Part shown: positions 1-8,215 of the stretch, one piece after another
Layout of the letters: each line of letters begins with the position of its first letter
Numbering within the stretch: the first letter of the stretch is position 1
Source of the DNA: DAOUAJ01 sp034433615
Lineage (GTDB): Bacteria; Chloroflexota; Anaerolineae; DUEN01
Assembly (NCBI GenBank): GCA_034433615.1
Contig: DAOUAJ010000390.1
Coordinates: forward strand, 1-48,570
Length of the DNA stretch: 48,570 nt
Direction of reading: 5' to 3'
Translations under genes and position numbers: made by a program
Notes under the pieces: generated by a model
Databases searched by the model: none
The model's input: the letters and a program-made list of their open reading frames with translations, nothing else
What the model was told of the DNA's origin: nothing

Positions 1-993
1 ACGGGATTCTCGATCCCCGGTGTACCCTGTGATCTGCCAGGCCACCAGCCAGCGCAGGAGTAAAGACACACCCAGCGCCTGCCATCCCGAGGCCTGAAAG
101 CCCGTCACCAAAGTGAGAGTGGCAGCCAGTGGAGTGCTGAAGGTGAGCAACAGACCGGGATAGTCCCACGGGCGAGATACCCGGCTACAGCGGGCCCAAC
201 GCACCTCCCGATCCCACTGGTCTCGAAAGGTGGTGGCCCCCAAGACGCTTGCCACAATGTAGTCAGACAGATGCACTCGCAAGCCCAGGCCGGCTATTCG
301 CGCTCCGATCTGATAATCATCCGCCAGATGGTCTGCCACGGCCACGAACCCACCTATGCGAGCCAGATCGCTCTGCCGCAAGGCTATGGTGGCACCCAGG
401 GCAAAGCGCATGGCCAGATATCTGCGGGCAACCAGCACCGATGGCAGAAAGGTGACACCCATATGCAAGGCCTCGAGACGGGCGGTCAGGTTCAGAGCAG
501 ACTCTCCCCGATAGAGGCAGGTAACCAGCCCGGTGCGCTCATCAGCCAGGGGAGCCACCACCCGCTGCAAGTAGTCAGGCGTCACCCGCATGTCACTGTC
601 GCTGATCACCAGCGTTTCGCAACGGGCCTGGGCAGCCAGGCTGTGCAGGATGCTGGCCTTACGATTCATCCCAATGGTCGGGCATACAACCAACCGAATA
701 TTACGTTGGGGGAAGTCCTGCTGAAGACGCGTCACGACGGAGACGGCCGGGTCTGCCAGGTTGGACACACCGAAGAGAAGCTCAAAGTCTGGGTAATCCT
801 GCTGGCAGAAGCTGGCAAAGTTTTGGTAAGCCTGAGCATCCAGTCCTTTGACCGGTTTGAGGACCGATACTGGCGGCATGAAGCTACGATTGAGCTCCGG
901 CTGCGCCCGGAAGAAAGTCCGCACATGCCACCAGGCTATCACCCAGTAGAGCCAACTGGCGACCGTGAGCAATAAGAGCAGTGATTCCAGCAT
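1..993 (-). CDS. hpnI: HpnI-like GT2 glycosyltransferase (3' end cut by window edge)
   Basis: Membrane-anchored GT-A fold glycosyltransferase of the HpnI/ceramide glucosyltransferase group. HpnI attaches N-acetylglucosamine to bacteriohopanetetrol. I translated about 331 residues before the window edge; the family is usually near 380. An N-terminal membrane segment (about residues 5-22) is followed by VSVLKPVKGLD (about 42), the metal-binding DSDMRV (132-137), the acceptor/catalytic region ADDYQIG (about 224) and REVRW (262-266), the (Q/R)xxRW motif. The ATG at 993 lies 6 bases after the stop of the hpnK-like gene and has a GAGGAG ribosome site inside that gene's end, so the two are coupled. 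The hopanoid assignment rests mainly on pairing with the HpnK-like neighbour; a glycolipid glycosyltransferase is the alternative. Confidence 0.88.
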   Translation of the reverse strand, partial: MLESLLLLLTVASWLYWVIAWWHVRTFFRAQPELNRSFMPPVSVLKPVKGLDAQAYQNFASFCQQDYPDFELLFGVSNLADPAVSVVTRLQQDFPQRNIRLVVCPTIGMNRKASILHSLAAQARCETLVISDSDMRVTPDYLQRVVAPLADERTGLVTCLYRGESALNLTARLEALHMGVTFLPSVLVARRYLAMRFALGATIALRQSDLARIGGFVAVADHLADDYQIGARIAGLGLRVHLSDYIVASVLGATTFRDQWDREVRWARCSRVSRPWDYPGLLLTFSTPLAATLTLVTGFQASGWQALGVSLLLRWLVAWQITGYTGDRESR

Positions 994-999
994 CTCATC

Positions 1000-1866
1000 C
1001 TACTCCTCTTTGAGGGCAAGATAGGTCGTCAAGCGTAGGCCCCGCTCCTCGATGACCTGTCGCACAGCCGGGCTGAGTAAGGTGGCCAGATCACCCGTGT
1101 TGGGGCCCAGCGCCTCGGAGTCAGGTCCAATGGTGGGATGGAAATAGAGCTCTGCTGTGGGCACACGTAGCTCGCGTAGCACCCTTACCACATACGTCTC
1201 CTCCATCTGACCGGTTTGCATCACGCCGTACACCCGGTGAGTCACCACCAGGCGGCGATGGCGCAGGGAATCCCCTGACCTGGCCGTCAGGGCCGGTAAG
1301 CACCAGCGGCAAAGCAGGGCAAAAGCGAGAGCCCAGGCCACTTTCGTTCCAGCCCCCCGCCGATCATGACGTAAAGCCATCCACAAGTCGTCTCGCGGAA
1401 GCCGGAAGCCCCGCGCTCCGTACTTCTCCGCCAGAGGTAACACCAGATTGACTACCCCTGGAACCAGATGCATATGGAGATGGCCATCCACATGAGAAAG
1501 AGGGAGCCCCGTGGCTGCAAAGCGCTCGAACTGGGCGACCAGCTCCTGGGCCAGCTCCTGCCGGACAGTGCGATCCAGAGCATAGCGCAAACCGGCTCGG
1601 GCTCCATTATCAGGAAAACGGCCATCGCCATCCACCAGATGTGGTATTTGTTCAGGTGGCAGGATGGCCCGCCCCTCAGCCAACACCAGATGCAACCCCA
1701 CGGCCAGAGAGGGGGTTTCTTTGGCCAGTGCGACAGCCTCTTCTACAGCGTCTCCGGTCACCATGAGGCTGGCACTGGTCAGCACCCCCTCCCGATGGGC
1801 CTGGATTACTGCCTTGTTGATCGCGGTCGAGCGACCAAAATCATCGGCGTTCACAATGATTTGCAT
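1000..1866 (-). CDS. hpnK: HpnK-like YdjC-family deacetylase
   Basis: 288-residue carbohydrate deacetylase of the YdjC/HpnK family. In hopanoid producers HpnK removes the acetyl group from the GlcNAc that HpnI adds, giving glucosaminyl-bacteriohopanetetrol. The metal-binding ADDFG motif is at residues 7-11, the histidine of GLHLVL at 59, and HVDGHLHMH at 125-133 supplies the remaining histidine ligands. Length is normal for the family. It starts 24 bases after the molybdopterin enzyme and runs directly into the HpnI-like gene. The HpnJ radical-SAM enzyme and squalene-hopene cyclase are not seen, but the operon continues past the left edge. A chitooligosaccharide-type deacetylase acting on surface glycan is the alternative. 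A TATAAT overlaps the upstream stop codon (1890-1895), but I see no good -35. Confidence 0.85.
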   Translation of the reverse strand: MQIIVNADDFGRSTAINKAVIQAHREGVLTSASLMVTGDAVEEAVALAKETPSLAVGLHLVLAEGRAILPPEQIPHLVDGDGRFPDNGARAGLRYALDRTVRQELAQELVAQFERFAATGLPLSHVDGHLHMHLVPGVVNLVLPLAEKYGARGFRLPRDDLWMALRHDRRGAGTKVAWALAFALLCRWCLPALTARSGDSLRHRRLVVTHRVYGVMQTGQMEETYVVRVLRELRVPTAELYFHPTIGPDSEALGPNTGDLATLLSPAVRQVIEERGLRLTTYLALKEE

Positions 1867-1890
1867 CTGAGAAGCCAGGTTCCACAGTCA

Positions 1891-3993
1891 TTATATCACA
1901 GCCGCCACGTTGACCACACAATCGTGGAAAGTGGCCCCGCCACCCATGTCGGCCAGCGCCGACGAAGTGACGAAATTGACGTTGCGCCCGCCTGGGGCAA
2001 GCTTGGGCCACCACACGCTGGGTGTTACGCACACACCAGGCCGCACCCCCTCCGTTATGCGAGCCCGCGCCAGGAAATCTCCCCGCTCATTCCAGACGCG
2101 CACCATTTGCCCATCGGCGATCTTTCGAGGCGCGGCATCGTCTGGGTGGATCAACAGCATCTGCTCACCCTCGCGTTGCCGCAACCGGTCCACATTCACG
2201 AAGGTTGAGTTGAGGAAGTAGTGCGCCGGAGGTGAGACCAGCAGAAGAGCCCCATCGGCCTCCGCCGACCGGGTTCCGGTTCTTCGGGCCTGCAACTCGG
2301 CCTCCCAGTTGGGCGGCATGTAAGTGGGCAAAGAGTCGTAGCCATCGCGGGCCATGCGTTCGCTGTACAACTCGCACTTGCCCGAGGGGGTGGAGAAGCG
2401 CCCGTCAGCGAAGGGGCGGTATGGCTCGGGCAGGTTCACGCGCACGAACCCTTCGGCCAGCAGCCGCTCGAAGCTCACGTCGGCCAGCTCCGGCGCTTCG
2501 CTTTCCAACGCCTGACGGATAATGGCCAGATCATCGTCCTGAAAGCAAGGCTCGCTGAACCCCATGCGTCGCGCCAGGCGGCGGAAGATCTCGCTGTTGG
2601 GCAGGCTTTCGCCCAGGGGCGCGATGGCAGGACGGTTGAGGGCCAGGTAGTAGTGACCATACGGTTTGACCAGGTCCCAATGTTCCAGTTGGGTGGTGGT
2701 CGGCAGCAGGATGTCCGCGTAATCAGCGGTGTCGGTTTGGAACTGTTCCAACACCACGGTGAAGAGATCCTCCCGGCGCAACCCCTGGCGCACCTTTGTC
2801 TGGTCAGGGGCGACGGCAGCCGGATTGCTATTGTACACCACCAGCGCCTTGACGGGCGGATCATCCACCTCAGTCAGAATGCGGCCCAGCTCTACCATGT
2901 TGAGCGAGCGGGTGCCGGGGGGACAGAGGTCAGGCCGCTCCAGGGCTGGATAGTCGAACGGGAAAGCGCCGCTGGTGGAGAGGAGCAGGCCACCGCCCAC
3001 GTCGCGCCAGGAGCCCACCAGCGCGGGCAGGCAGGCGATGGTGCGGATGGCCATGCCGCCGCCGGCGTGCCGCTGCATCCCGTAGCTCAGGCGGATGACC
3101 GCTGGACGGGTAGTCGCGTATTCGCGGGCCAGTTGCACGATGTCAGATGCGGGCAGGCCCGTAATGGCCGCTGCCCGCTCCGGCATCCACTCCGCCACCC
3201 GCTGGCGTAATGGCTCGCCCCCCACGCAATGCTGCTCAATGAAATCCCTATCCTCCAATCCCTCGCCGAAAATCACATGCATCATCGCCAACGCCAGCGC
3301 GCCATCCGTGCCCGGTAAGATAGGCAGCCACCAGTCGGCCAGGCGAGCCGTGCGCGTCTGCACCGGGTCAATGCACACTACCCTGGCCCCCCGTCTCTGT
3401 GCCTCCTGAACGAAGGGCCACAGATGGAGATTGGAGGTGAGGAGGTTGGCCCCCCACAAAATGATATAGCGAGCGTGGACGAAATCCTCCGGCGGGGTGC
3501 CACGGGCAGTGCCCAACGTGTAGAGCAACCCCTGGAAGCCCGCAGATGAGCAGATGGTACGCAGCAGCCGGGTTGCTCCCAGCCGATGGAAGAACCGACG
3601 ATCCATGGATTGGCTCTGGACCAGGCCCATCGTCCCCGCGTAGGAGTAAGGCAGGATCACCTGCGGCCCGTGACGGTCGGCGATTTCCCGTAACCGCCCG
3701 GCGATCTCATCCAGCGCCTGGTCCCAGGTGATGCGCTCAAATTGGCCTTCGCCTTTAGCACTTACCCGGCGCATGGGGTACTGCAACCGCCCTGGGTGGT
3801 AGGTGCGCTCCAGATAACGATCTACTTTAGTGCACAGGAACCCACGGGTGACGGGATGATCCTCGGCGCCGCGCAGGCGCACAACCCGCCCCGCAGCCTG
3901 ATCCACTGTGGCGATCCAGGCGCAGGTGTCAGGGCAATCGTGGGGACATACACCGCGAACTTCAATGAACTCTTGTTGCTCATTCCTCGTCAT
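1891..3993 (-). CDS. Molybdopterin-dependent oxidoreductase (lone, cytoplasmic)
   Basis: 700-residue catalytic subunit of the DMSO-reductase (MopB) superfamily, substrate unknown. The N-terminus has a [4Fe-4S] motif with cysteines 16, 20, 24 and 54 (CPHDCPDTC, then GFLCTK). Cys148 in TICSSAG is a candidate molybdenum ligand. The C-terminal cofactor-binding domain ends near SVWWPKLAPGG. There is no twin-arginine signal, so it should be cytoplasmic. The open frame extends upstream into the preceding glycosyltransferase gene in another frame; the start is placed at the ATG at 3993 because it follows GGGAAGGGAG and lies 5 bases past that gene's stop. No ferredoxin or membrane subunit accompanies it. 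It sits between glycosyltransferases and the hpnK-like gene in one tight operon, an unusual setting. Confidence 0.88.
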   Translation of the reverse strand: MTRNEQQEFIEVRGVCPHDCPDTCAWIATVDQAAGRVVRLRGAEDHPVTRGFLCTKVDRYLERTYHPGRLQYPMRRVSAKGEGQFERITWDQALDEIAGRLREIADRHGPQVILPYSYAGTMGLVQSQSMDRRFFHRLGATRLLRTICSSAGFQGLLYTLGTARGTPPEDFVHARYIILWGANLLTSNLHLWPFVQEAQRRGARVVCIDPVQTRTARLADWWLPILPGTDGALALAMMHVIFGEGLEDRDFIEQHCVGGEPLRQRVAEWMPERAAAITGLPASDIVQLAREYATTRPAVIRLSYGMQRHAGGGMAIRTIACLPALVGSWRDVGGGLLLSTSGAFPFDYPALERPDLCPPGTRSLNMVELGRILTEVDDPPVKALVVYNSNPAAVAPDQTKVRQGLRREDLFTVVLEQFQTDTADYADILLPTTTQLEHWDLVKPYGHYYLALNRPAIAPLGESLPNSEIFRRLARRMGFSEPCFQDDDLAIIRQALESEAPELADVSFERLLAEGFVRVNLPEPYRPFADGRFSTPSGKCELYSERMARDGYDSLPTYMPPNWEAELQARRTGTRSAEADGALLLVSPPAHYFLNSTFVNVDRLRQREGEQMLLIHPDDAAPRKIADGQMVRVWNERGDFLARARITEGVRPGVCVTPSVWWPKLAPGGRNVNFVTSSALADMGGGATFHDCVVNVAAVI

Positions 3994-3998
3994 AACTT

Positions 3999-4952
3999 CT
4001 ACTCCCTTCCCACTGTCATCTGAAGGACGGCCAGATACCCGCGAGCTTGCTTGAGATACTCTGATCGGTTCCTGACGAGCGAGGCGGCCAGGGTGAAGAT
4101 CAGGCGCAAGGACATGCCGAGCACTGTGACCACCCGGACCCAGCGCGCGTAGGCAGGCCCGTGGTGTTTTGCAAAGTAGTAGTAGCGACTCTGGAAACCA
4201 CGGCGGAGGATCTCGGGGCGGATGCGCCGACTCCCCTGCTGGCCGTAGTGGACGACGGTTGGCTCTGGCCAGTAGTAAATGCGATACCCCAACTGGCGGA
4301 TGGTCCGACACCAATCTAATTCCTCGCCGTACATAAAATAATGCTCATCCAGCGGCCCGACCGCTTCGACTACAGCCCGGCGGACGATCAGACAGGCACC
4401 CAGGACCCAATCCACCTCTCGCAGTTCGTTATGCAGGAACCCGCCCATGTTGCGCCGGTTAAAGAAATCGCTTCGGGGAAACAGCCGCTGCAAGAACAGG
4501 CTCTCGAACAGGATGTCACGAAAGGTGGGGAACCGGAAGCAGGAGGGCTGAACCGAGCCGTCGGGGTTCAGGACCTTAGGGCCAGCCGCGGCCGCCTCTA
4601 GATGCTCTTCCATGAAACGAACCAGGCCGGGCAGGCCTCCCTCCAGAAAGCAGGCGTCGCTGTTGAGTAGGAGGACATATTCGCCCCGAGCCAGCCGCAA
4701 CCCCTGGTTAACCGCTTGAGCGAACCCCAGATTCTCTGCGTTGCGAATCAACCGCACCTGGGGAAAACGGTCGGCGATTGCCGAGGGGCTGCCGTCATTG
4801 GAGGCGTTGTCCACCACGATGACCTCCAGGGCGATGCGGGGGGCCTCCTGATAAACGCTTCCCAGGCAGCGCAGTACCAACTCGCCGCCGTTGTAATTGG
4901 GGATCAGGATAGATACCAAAATTGAAGAGGAGACTGGTTCGGGACTCGTCAT
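3999..4952 (-). CDS. GT2 glycosyltransferase (rhamnosyltransferase-like)
   Basis: 317-residue family-2 glycosyltransferase. It opens with VSILIPNYNGGELVLRCL, has VVDNASNDGS (nucleotide binding) and LLLNSDACF (metal-binding region), then GPLDEHYFMYGEELDWC, typical of WbbL/rhamnosyltransferase-like enzymes. The C-terminus carries a hydrophobic stretch (VVTVLGMSLRLIFTLAASLV) that could anchor it to the membrane. The ATG at 4952 overlaps the stop of the upstream GT4 gene as ATGA, so translation is coupled. It probably adds a deoxyhexose or similar sugar during surface-glycan assembly; sugar and linkage cannot be read from sequence. Longer starts would run into the upstream gene and are less likely. 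Confidence 0.9.
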   Translation of the reverse strand: MTSPEPVSSSILVSILIPNYNGGELVLRCLGSVYQEAPRIALEVIVVDNASNDGSPSAIADRFPQVRLIRNAENLGFAQAVNQGLRLARGEYVLLLNSDACFLEGGLPGLVRFMEEHLEAAAAGPKVLNPDGSVQPSCFRFPTFRDILFESLFLQRLFPRSDFFNRRNMGGFLHNELREVDWVLGACLIVRRAVVEAVGPLDEHYFMYGEELDWCRTIRQLGYRIYYWPEPTVVHYGQQGSRRIRPEILRRGFQSRYYYFAKHHGPAYARWVRVVTVLGMSLRLIFTLAASLVRNRSEYLKQARGYLAVLQMTVGRE

Positions 4953-6088
4953 ATGGGCCGCCCCGCGCGCACGGTCTGATACACGGCCAGCGTCTCTTCG
5001 GCGCATCGCCGCCAGGTGAATTGGGCGGCGCGGCGTAGCCCCCTTTCGATCAGGCAGGCGCGCAGGCCGGGACGGCTCACCACCAGGTGAATCGCGTCAG
5101 CCAGGGCCTGCACGTCGGTCGGGTTGACCGTCAATGCGGCATCCCCCACGACCTCGGGCAGCGAGGCCGCGTTAGAAGCGATCACGGGCGTGCCGCAGGC
5201 CATCGCCTCCAACGGCGGGAGGCCGAACCCCTCGTAGAGTGAGGGGAAGACGAAGGCCAGCGCACCGCTGTACAGGGCCGGCAGGTCGGCATCATCCACG
5301 TAGCCGGGGAAGATGACTTCTTGCTCCAAGCCGGCCCCTTTCACCTTCGCATAAATCTCCGACTCACGCCATAGGGCCTTCCCTGCCAACACCAGTTGCA
5401 CGCCCACCAGTTGGCCGTCACGGCGCAAGCGAGCGTAGGCCTCCACCAGCCGGCCAATGTTCTTGCGGGGCTGCAAATTGCCCAGAGCCAGCAGGTACTG
5501 GCTGCCCAGACCGTAGCGTTCTCGCACAACGTTGAGCACTGACGCTTCTATCACCGGGTGGAACTGTTCGCCAGCCGCTTCATAGGTCACGGTGACGCGG
5601 GCGGGCGAGAGGTTGTAGCGGCTGACGATCTCGTGTTTGGCGTGCTGGGAGACCGTGATGATGTGCGCGGCGCGGCGAATCGTCAACGGCACCATGATCT
5701 TGAGCATCCAGCGATCACGGGGCGAGAAAAAGTCAGGATAAAGCTCATACGAGATGTCGTGCACGGTGACAACGTGCGGGCAGGCCCCCAGTGGTGGGGC
5801 CACGTAATTCACGTGGAGCAGATCAGCCCGGTCTCGCGTCGTCGCTAACGGCAGCCCTAACGGGATGCGCAGCGACGCTGGCTTGGGCTTAACCTGGCGG
5901 ATCGGGGCCAGGTGGGCCGGGTCCAGTCGGGGGCGTAGCCGCTCAGGGTGCGTGGTGTACAGGATAAATTGAACGTCGCCGCGTTTGACAGACGGTAATG
6001 CCAGCAACGCCCGAACCAGGTTCAGCGTGTAAGTTTCGTTGCCGGTTTCTCGTTCGCCCACCATGTGGGCGTCAATGGCGATCTTCAT
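4949..6088 (-). CDS. GT4 glycosyltransferase
   Basis: 379-residue GT-B fold glycosyltransferase of family 4. The N-terminal domain begins MKIAIDAHMVG with a glycine loop at RETGNETY. The C-terminal domain has LALGNLQPRKN, FPGYVDDADLPALY and the family signature PSLYEGFGLPPLEAMACGTP with its two glutamates seven residues apart. It is cytoplasmic or peripheral to the membrane. The gene overlaps the O-antigen ligase gene by 4 bases (ATGA at 6085-6088) and the next glycosyltransferase by 4 bases, so the three form one coupled unit. It likely transfers mannose or a related sugar from a nucleotide donor to a lipid-linked intermediate; donor and acceptor are not determined. Confidence 0.92.
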   Translation of the reverse strand: MKIAIDAHMVGERETGNETYTLNLVRALLALPSVKRGDVQFILYTTHPERLRPRLDPAHLAPIRQVKPKPASLRIPLGLPLATTRDRADLLHVNYVAPPLGACPHVVTVHDISYELYPDFFSPRDRWMLKIMVPLTIRRAAHIITVSQHAKHEIVSRYNLSPARVTVTYEAAGEQFHPVIEASVLNVVRERYGLGSQYLLALGNLQPRKNIGRLVEAYARLRRDGQLVGVQLVLAGKALWRESEIYAKVKGAGLEQEVIFPGYVDDADLPALYSGALAFVFPSLYEGFGLPPLEAMACGTPVIASNAASLPEVVGDAALTVNPTDVQALADAIHLVVSRPGLRACLIERGLRRAAQFTWRRCAEETLAVYQTVRAGRPI

Positions 6089-7560
6089 TGCCCATCAATG
6101 GTCTGGACGCGCAATGGGATGGCGGCGGCTACCCAGAGATAGCTCATCAGTTGCAGTTCTTGCATTAAGGGCAAGAAGGTGAAGGCAGCCATCGAGCCTA
6201 GCCAGGCTGCCTGGGCCGCCAGGTTGACTGCCTCGAAGAAAGGCTCGCCCAATCGGCCTCGCTGCCGATGAAGGGTCCAGATCATCAACAACAGCATGCC
6301 CAGGACAAACAAGGTGCCGGGGATGCCGATCTCAATCATCATCTGGAAATAGGAACTCTCAACATGCTCGATATCGAGCTGGTCAGCAAAGCGGAGGGCT
6401 CGTGGCCCGGCCAGCCCCATGCCAATGCCCAGCGGATGCGCCAGGATGAACGGGATGGACTGCTCATAAGAGGCTATATGTCCCACGGCCGAGGGGTCTC
6501 GCCAGTCCAGCGCTCGCGTAAAACGGCTGATGACGCCTACGCGCCCGGCACCGATGATCAGCAACGCGCCCAGCAGGACCAGTGCCAGGACAGTGCCCGG
6601 GCTGCGCACCGCGTCCAGCACGGTTCGTCCCAGGTTGCGCAGCCGGGGCTCCAGAGCCGCCAGCGCGATCACGGCGACGACCAGCCCGACCAACGAACTG
6701 CGGGAAAAGGTGTAGAGCAGGCAAATGGCCGCCAAGCTGGCGACACCCGTGAGGAGGAGACGCTGCCAGGCCGGGCACTGACGTTGCACCAGAAGCGCGA
6801 CGGCCAACAAGATTGCCAGCACCAGGAGCAGGCCCAGCTCGTTCGGGCTGGTGACAGTGGAGACGGCCCGCAGGCGTGGCTCCCGTTCGACCACGGCCAT
6901 GTAGAAAGCGGTCGGGATAGTGCCGTCTTCGTTGCGGAAGCCCCAGTTGTACAGGTCGGTAAAGGTCCAGAACAGTGCCTGGTAAATGCCGAAGGCGGCC
7001 ATGACCACGGTGACCAGCAGCATGCCTCCCACCAGTCGGCGCAGGTCCTGGCGCGTGACCGGCAGAGCCCGGAAAAGATAGAAGACGATCAGTGGCTCCA
7101 GATAGTTGCGCAGACCATAGATGCCCACGTCCGGCCGCGGGGTGACAAGGACGTAAGCGCTCATCAGCAGGGCCACACAAGCCAGTCCCAAGTCGAAAGG
7201 GTAGAGGGGCACGGGGAAGCGGTCCCGGCCCAGGAGGCGGCGCAGCAGGAGCACCGTCGCCAGCAAGGCCATGGCCCCTTCCTTCCAGAGGGAGAACAGG
7301 CTGACTGTGCTGGATGGCAGGTTCAGTTGCCCGACCATCGCGCGCGTGGCGAACACGTGAAATGGCAGCCCCAGCACCAAGACGGCCATTAAGAAGAACG
7401 GACGCAGCCAGGCCAGCACAGCGATACCGAAGCCCACGATCAGCACCGCCGCTGCCAGAGGCGACAGCACGGCCAGCATAGCGATCAGCCACACGACCAC
7501 GGCTGTCCCCGCGAAGATCAGAAATGACCGTCTGGATGCGAAAAAACCGGTTACATTCAC
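6085..7560 (-). CDS. O-antigen ligase / Wzy-like membrane protein
   Basis: 491-residue polytopic membrane protein with about 11-12 hydrophobic segments and a large loop near residues 330-400, the layout of the WaaL/Wzy superfamily. The region AHPLGIGMGLAGPRALRFAD followed by VESSYFQMMIEIGIPG matches the conserved H-x-G-x-G ... S-x-x-Q-x-x-x-E-x-G core of O-antigen ligase domains. It should polymerise or ligate lipid-linked glycan on the outer face of the cytoplasmic membrane. First gene of its operon: GTG start at 7560 after AAGGGG, a leader of about 140 bases, and a promoter at 7708-7736. Its stop overlaps the GT4 start by 4 bases. Confidence 0.88.
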   Translation of the reverse strand: MNVTGFFASRRSFLIFAGTAVVVWLIAMLAVLSPLAAAVLIVGFGIAVLAWLRPFFLMAVLVLGLPFHVFATRAMVGQLNLPSSTVSLFSLWKEGAMALLATVLLLRRLLGRDRFPVPLYPFDLGLACVALLMSAYVLVTPRPDVGIYGLRNYLEPLIVFYLFRALPVTRQDLRRLVGGMLLVTVVMAAFGIYQALFWTFTDLYNWGFRNEDGTIPTAFYMAVVEREPRLRAVSTVTSPNELGLLLVLAILLAVALLVQRQCPAWQRLLLTGVASLAAICLLYTFSRSSLVGLVVAVIALAALEPRLRNLGRTVLDAVRSPGTVLALVLLGALLIIGAGRVGVISRFTRALDWRDPSAVGHIASYEQSIPFILAHPLGIGMGLAGPRALRFADQLDIEHVESSYFQMMIEIGIPGTLFVLGMLLLMIWTLHRQRGRLGEPFFEAVNLAAQAAWLGSMAAFTFLPLMQELQLMSYLWVAAAIPLRVQTIDGQ

Positions 7561-7701
7561 GGCAAATTGTCCCCTTCGCGCTCAGCCGACCTCGGCGACC
7601 GCCAATTTCCGCCTGCTGTGCCAGCTCTGCCAGGACAAGGGAGGCAAGATGATGTCATCGGCAGTAGGCACAGGCGGCTGCTCCGGTGGCACAGCTCTCG
7701 G
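7561..7701 (-). promoter_or_regulatory. Leader (5' UTR) of the glycan/hopanoid operon
   Basis: Between the predicted transcription start near 7701 and the GTG at 7560 lie about 140 untranslated bases, long for this window. Two segments can pair across a wide loop: CCGCCTGTGCC close to the transcript start and GGCACAGCAGGCGG further down, interrupted by a two-base bulge. No known riboswitch is recognised. It could be an attenuator or protein-binding leader, or simply unstructured spacing. Confidence 0.4.
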
Positions 7702-7707
7702 CTCAAA

Positions 7708-7736
7708 AGTATAGCATGGGTAGCCGGAGGGGGCAA
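7708..7736 (-). promoter_or_regulatory. Sigma70-type promoter for the O-antigen ligase operon
   Basis: On the minus strand TTGCCC (7731-7736) and TATACT (7708-7713) are separated by exactly 17 bases. Predicted start is near 7701. It faces the seven-gene operon that begins at 7560. Confidence 0.7.
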
Positions 7737-7785
7737 TTCGGAATCACCCATGACTTGGCCACCGCCTATTACACGGCCGACGGGC

Positions 7786-7911
7786 GCATACAAAACTTAG
7801 GGGAGTAGGCGCCTACCGTCTTTACCCGGCCCTGAAGCACCGGGCTGAAAGTGGTAGGGCAAGCCTGAGGCTTGCCCTACAGGGGCTGGTTTCCAGCCCA
7901 AAGGGCTTCGT
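7786..7911 (+). repeat. Dispersed 125-bp repeat, copy A
   Basis: Matches the reverse complement of 31235-31359 over its whole length with about a dozen differences. It begins with GCATACAAAACTTAGGG, contains the palindrome GTAGGCGCCTAC, a CCGGG-arm hairpin, and a near-perfect 12-base inverted repeat with a one-base loop (arms TAGGGCAAGCCT and AGGCTTGCCCTA), then GGGCTGG/CCAGCCC. No coding capacity is credible. It resembles REP/MITE-like non-autonomous intergenic elements; no transposase is nearby. Confidence 0.8.
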
Positions 7912-8071
7912 TGGCCTCCGGCCTGACCAGCAATTCCCTAGCCTGCACGACGTCCAAGGCAGGCTGACCGCAGCTAGGCCCAGTCGGGAGTTATCTCTCC
8001 CTACTATCAGTAGTTGAGAATTCGCATGTGGGGCAGCCTTTCCAGGCTGCCGGCAGGCTAGAAAGCCTGCC
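7912..8071. repeat. Chain of short perfect hairpins after repeat A
   Basis: Directly after repeat copy A come further stems: GGCC-TCC-GGCC, AGCCTGC paired with GCAGGCT across 12 bases, GGGAG/CTCCC, and two adjacent 8-base perfect hairpins at 8032-8051 (GGCAGCCT/AGGCTGCC) and 8052-8071 (GGCAGGCT/AGCCTGCC), each with a four-base loop. The last two may terminate transcription of the methyltransferase gene on the minus strand, although no T-run follows. The remaining intergenic bases to 8215 show nothing recognisable. Confidence 0.6.
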
Positions 8072-8215
8072 TCACAACGCACTTTTCTCAGGTACTGACT
8101 ATGCTTTGCTGATGCCTTGCCCTCGGTGAGGAGAAGGGCAGAAATCGTGAAATCGTCACTACGAACCTCTCCTGGCCTCGTTCTCGTCCAGTTGGACTGC
8201 GGCGAGAACAGGGAG

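Noticed and set aside
6268..7392. Long plus-strand frame opposite the O-antigen ligase gene
   Set aside because: Glutamine- and histidine-rich composition typical of antisense reading through a high-GC membrane gene.
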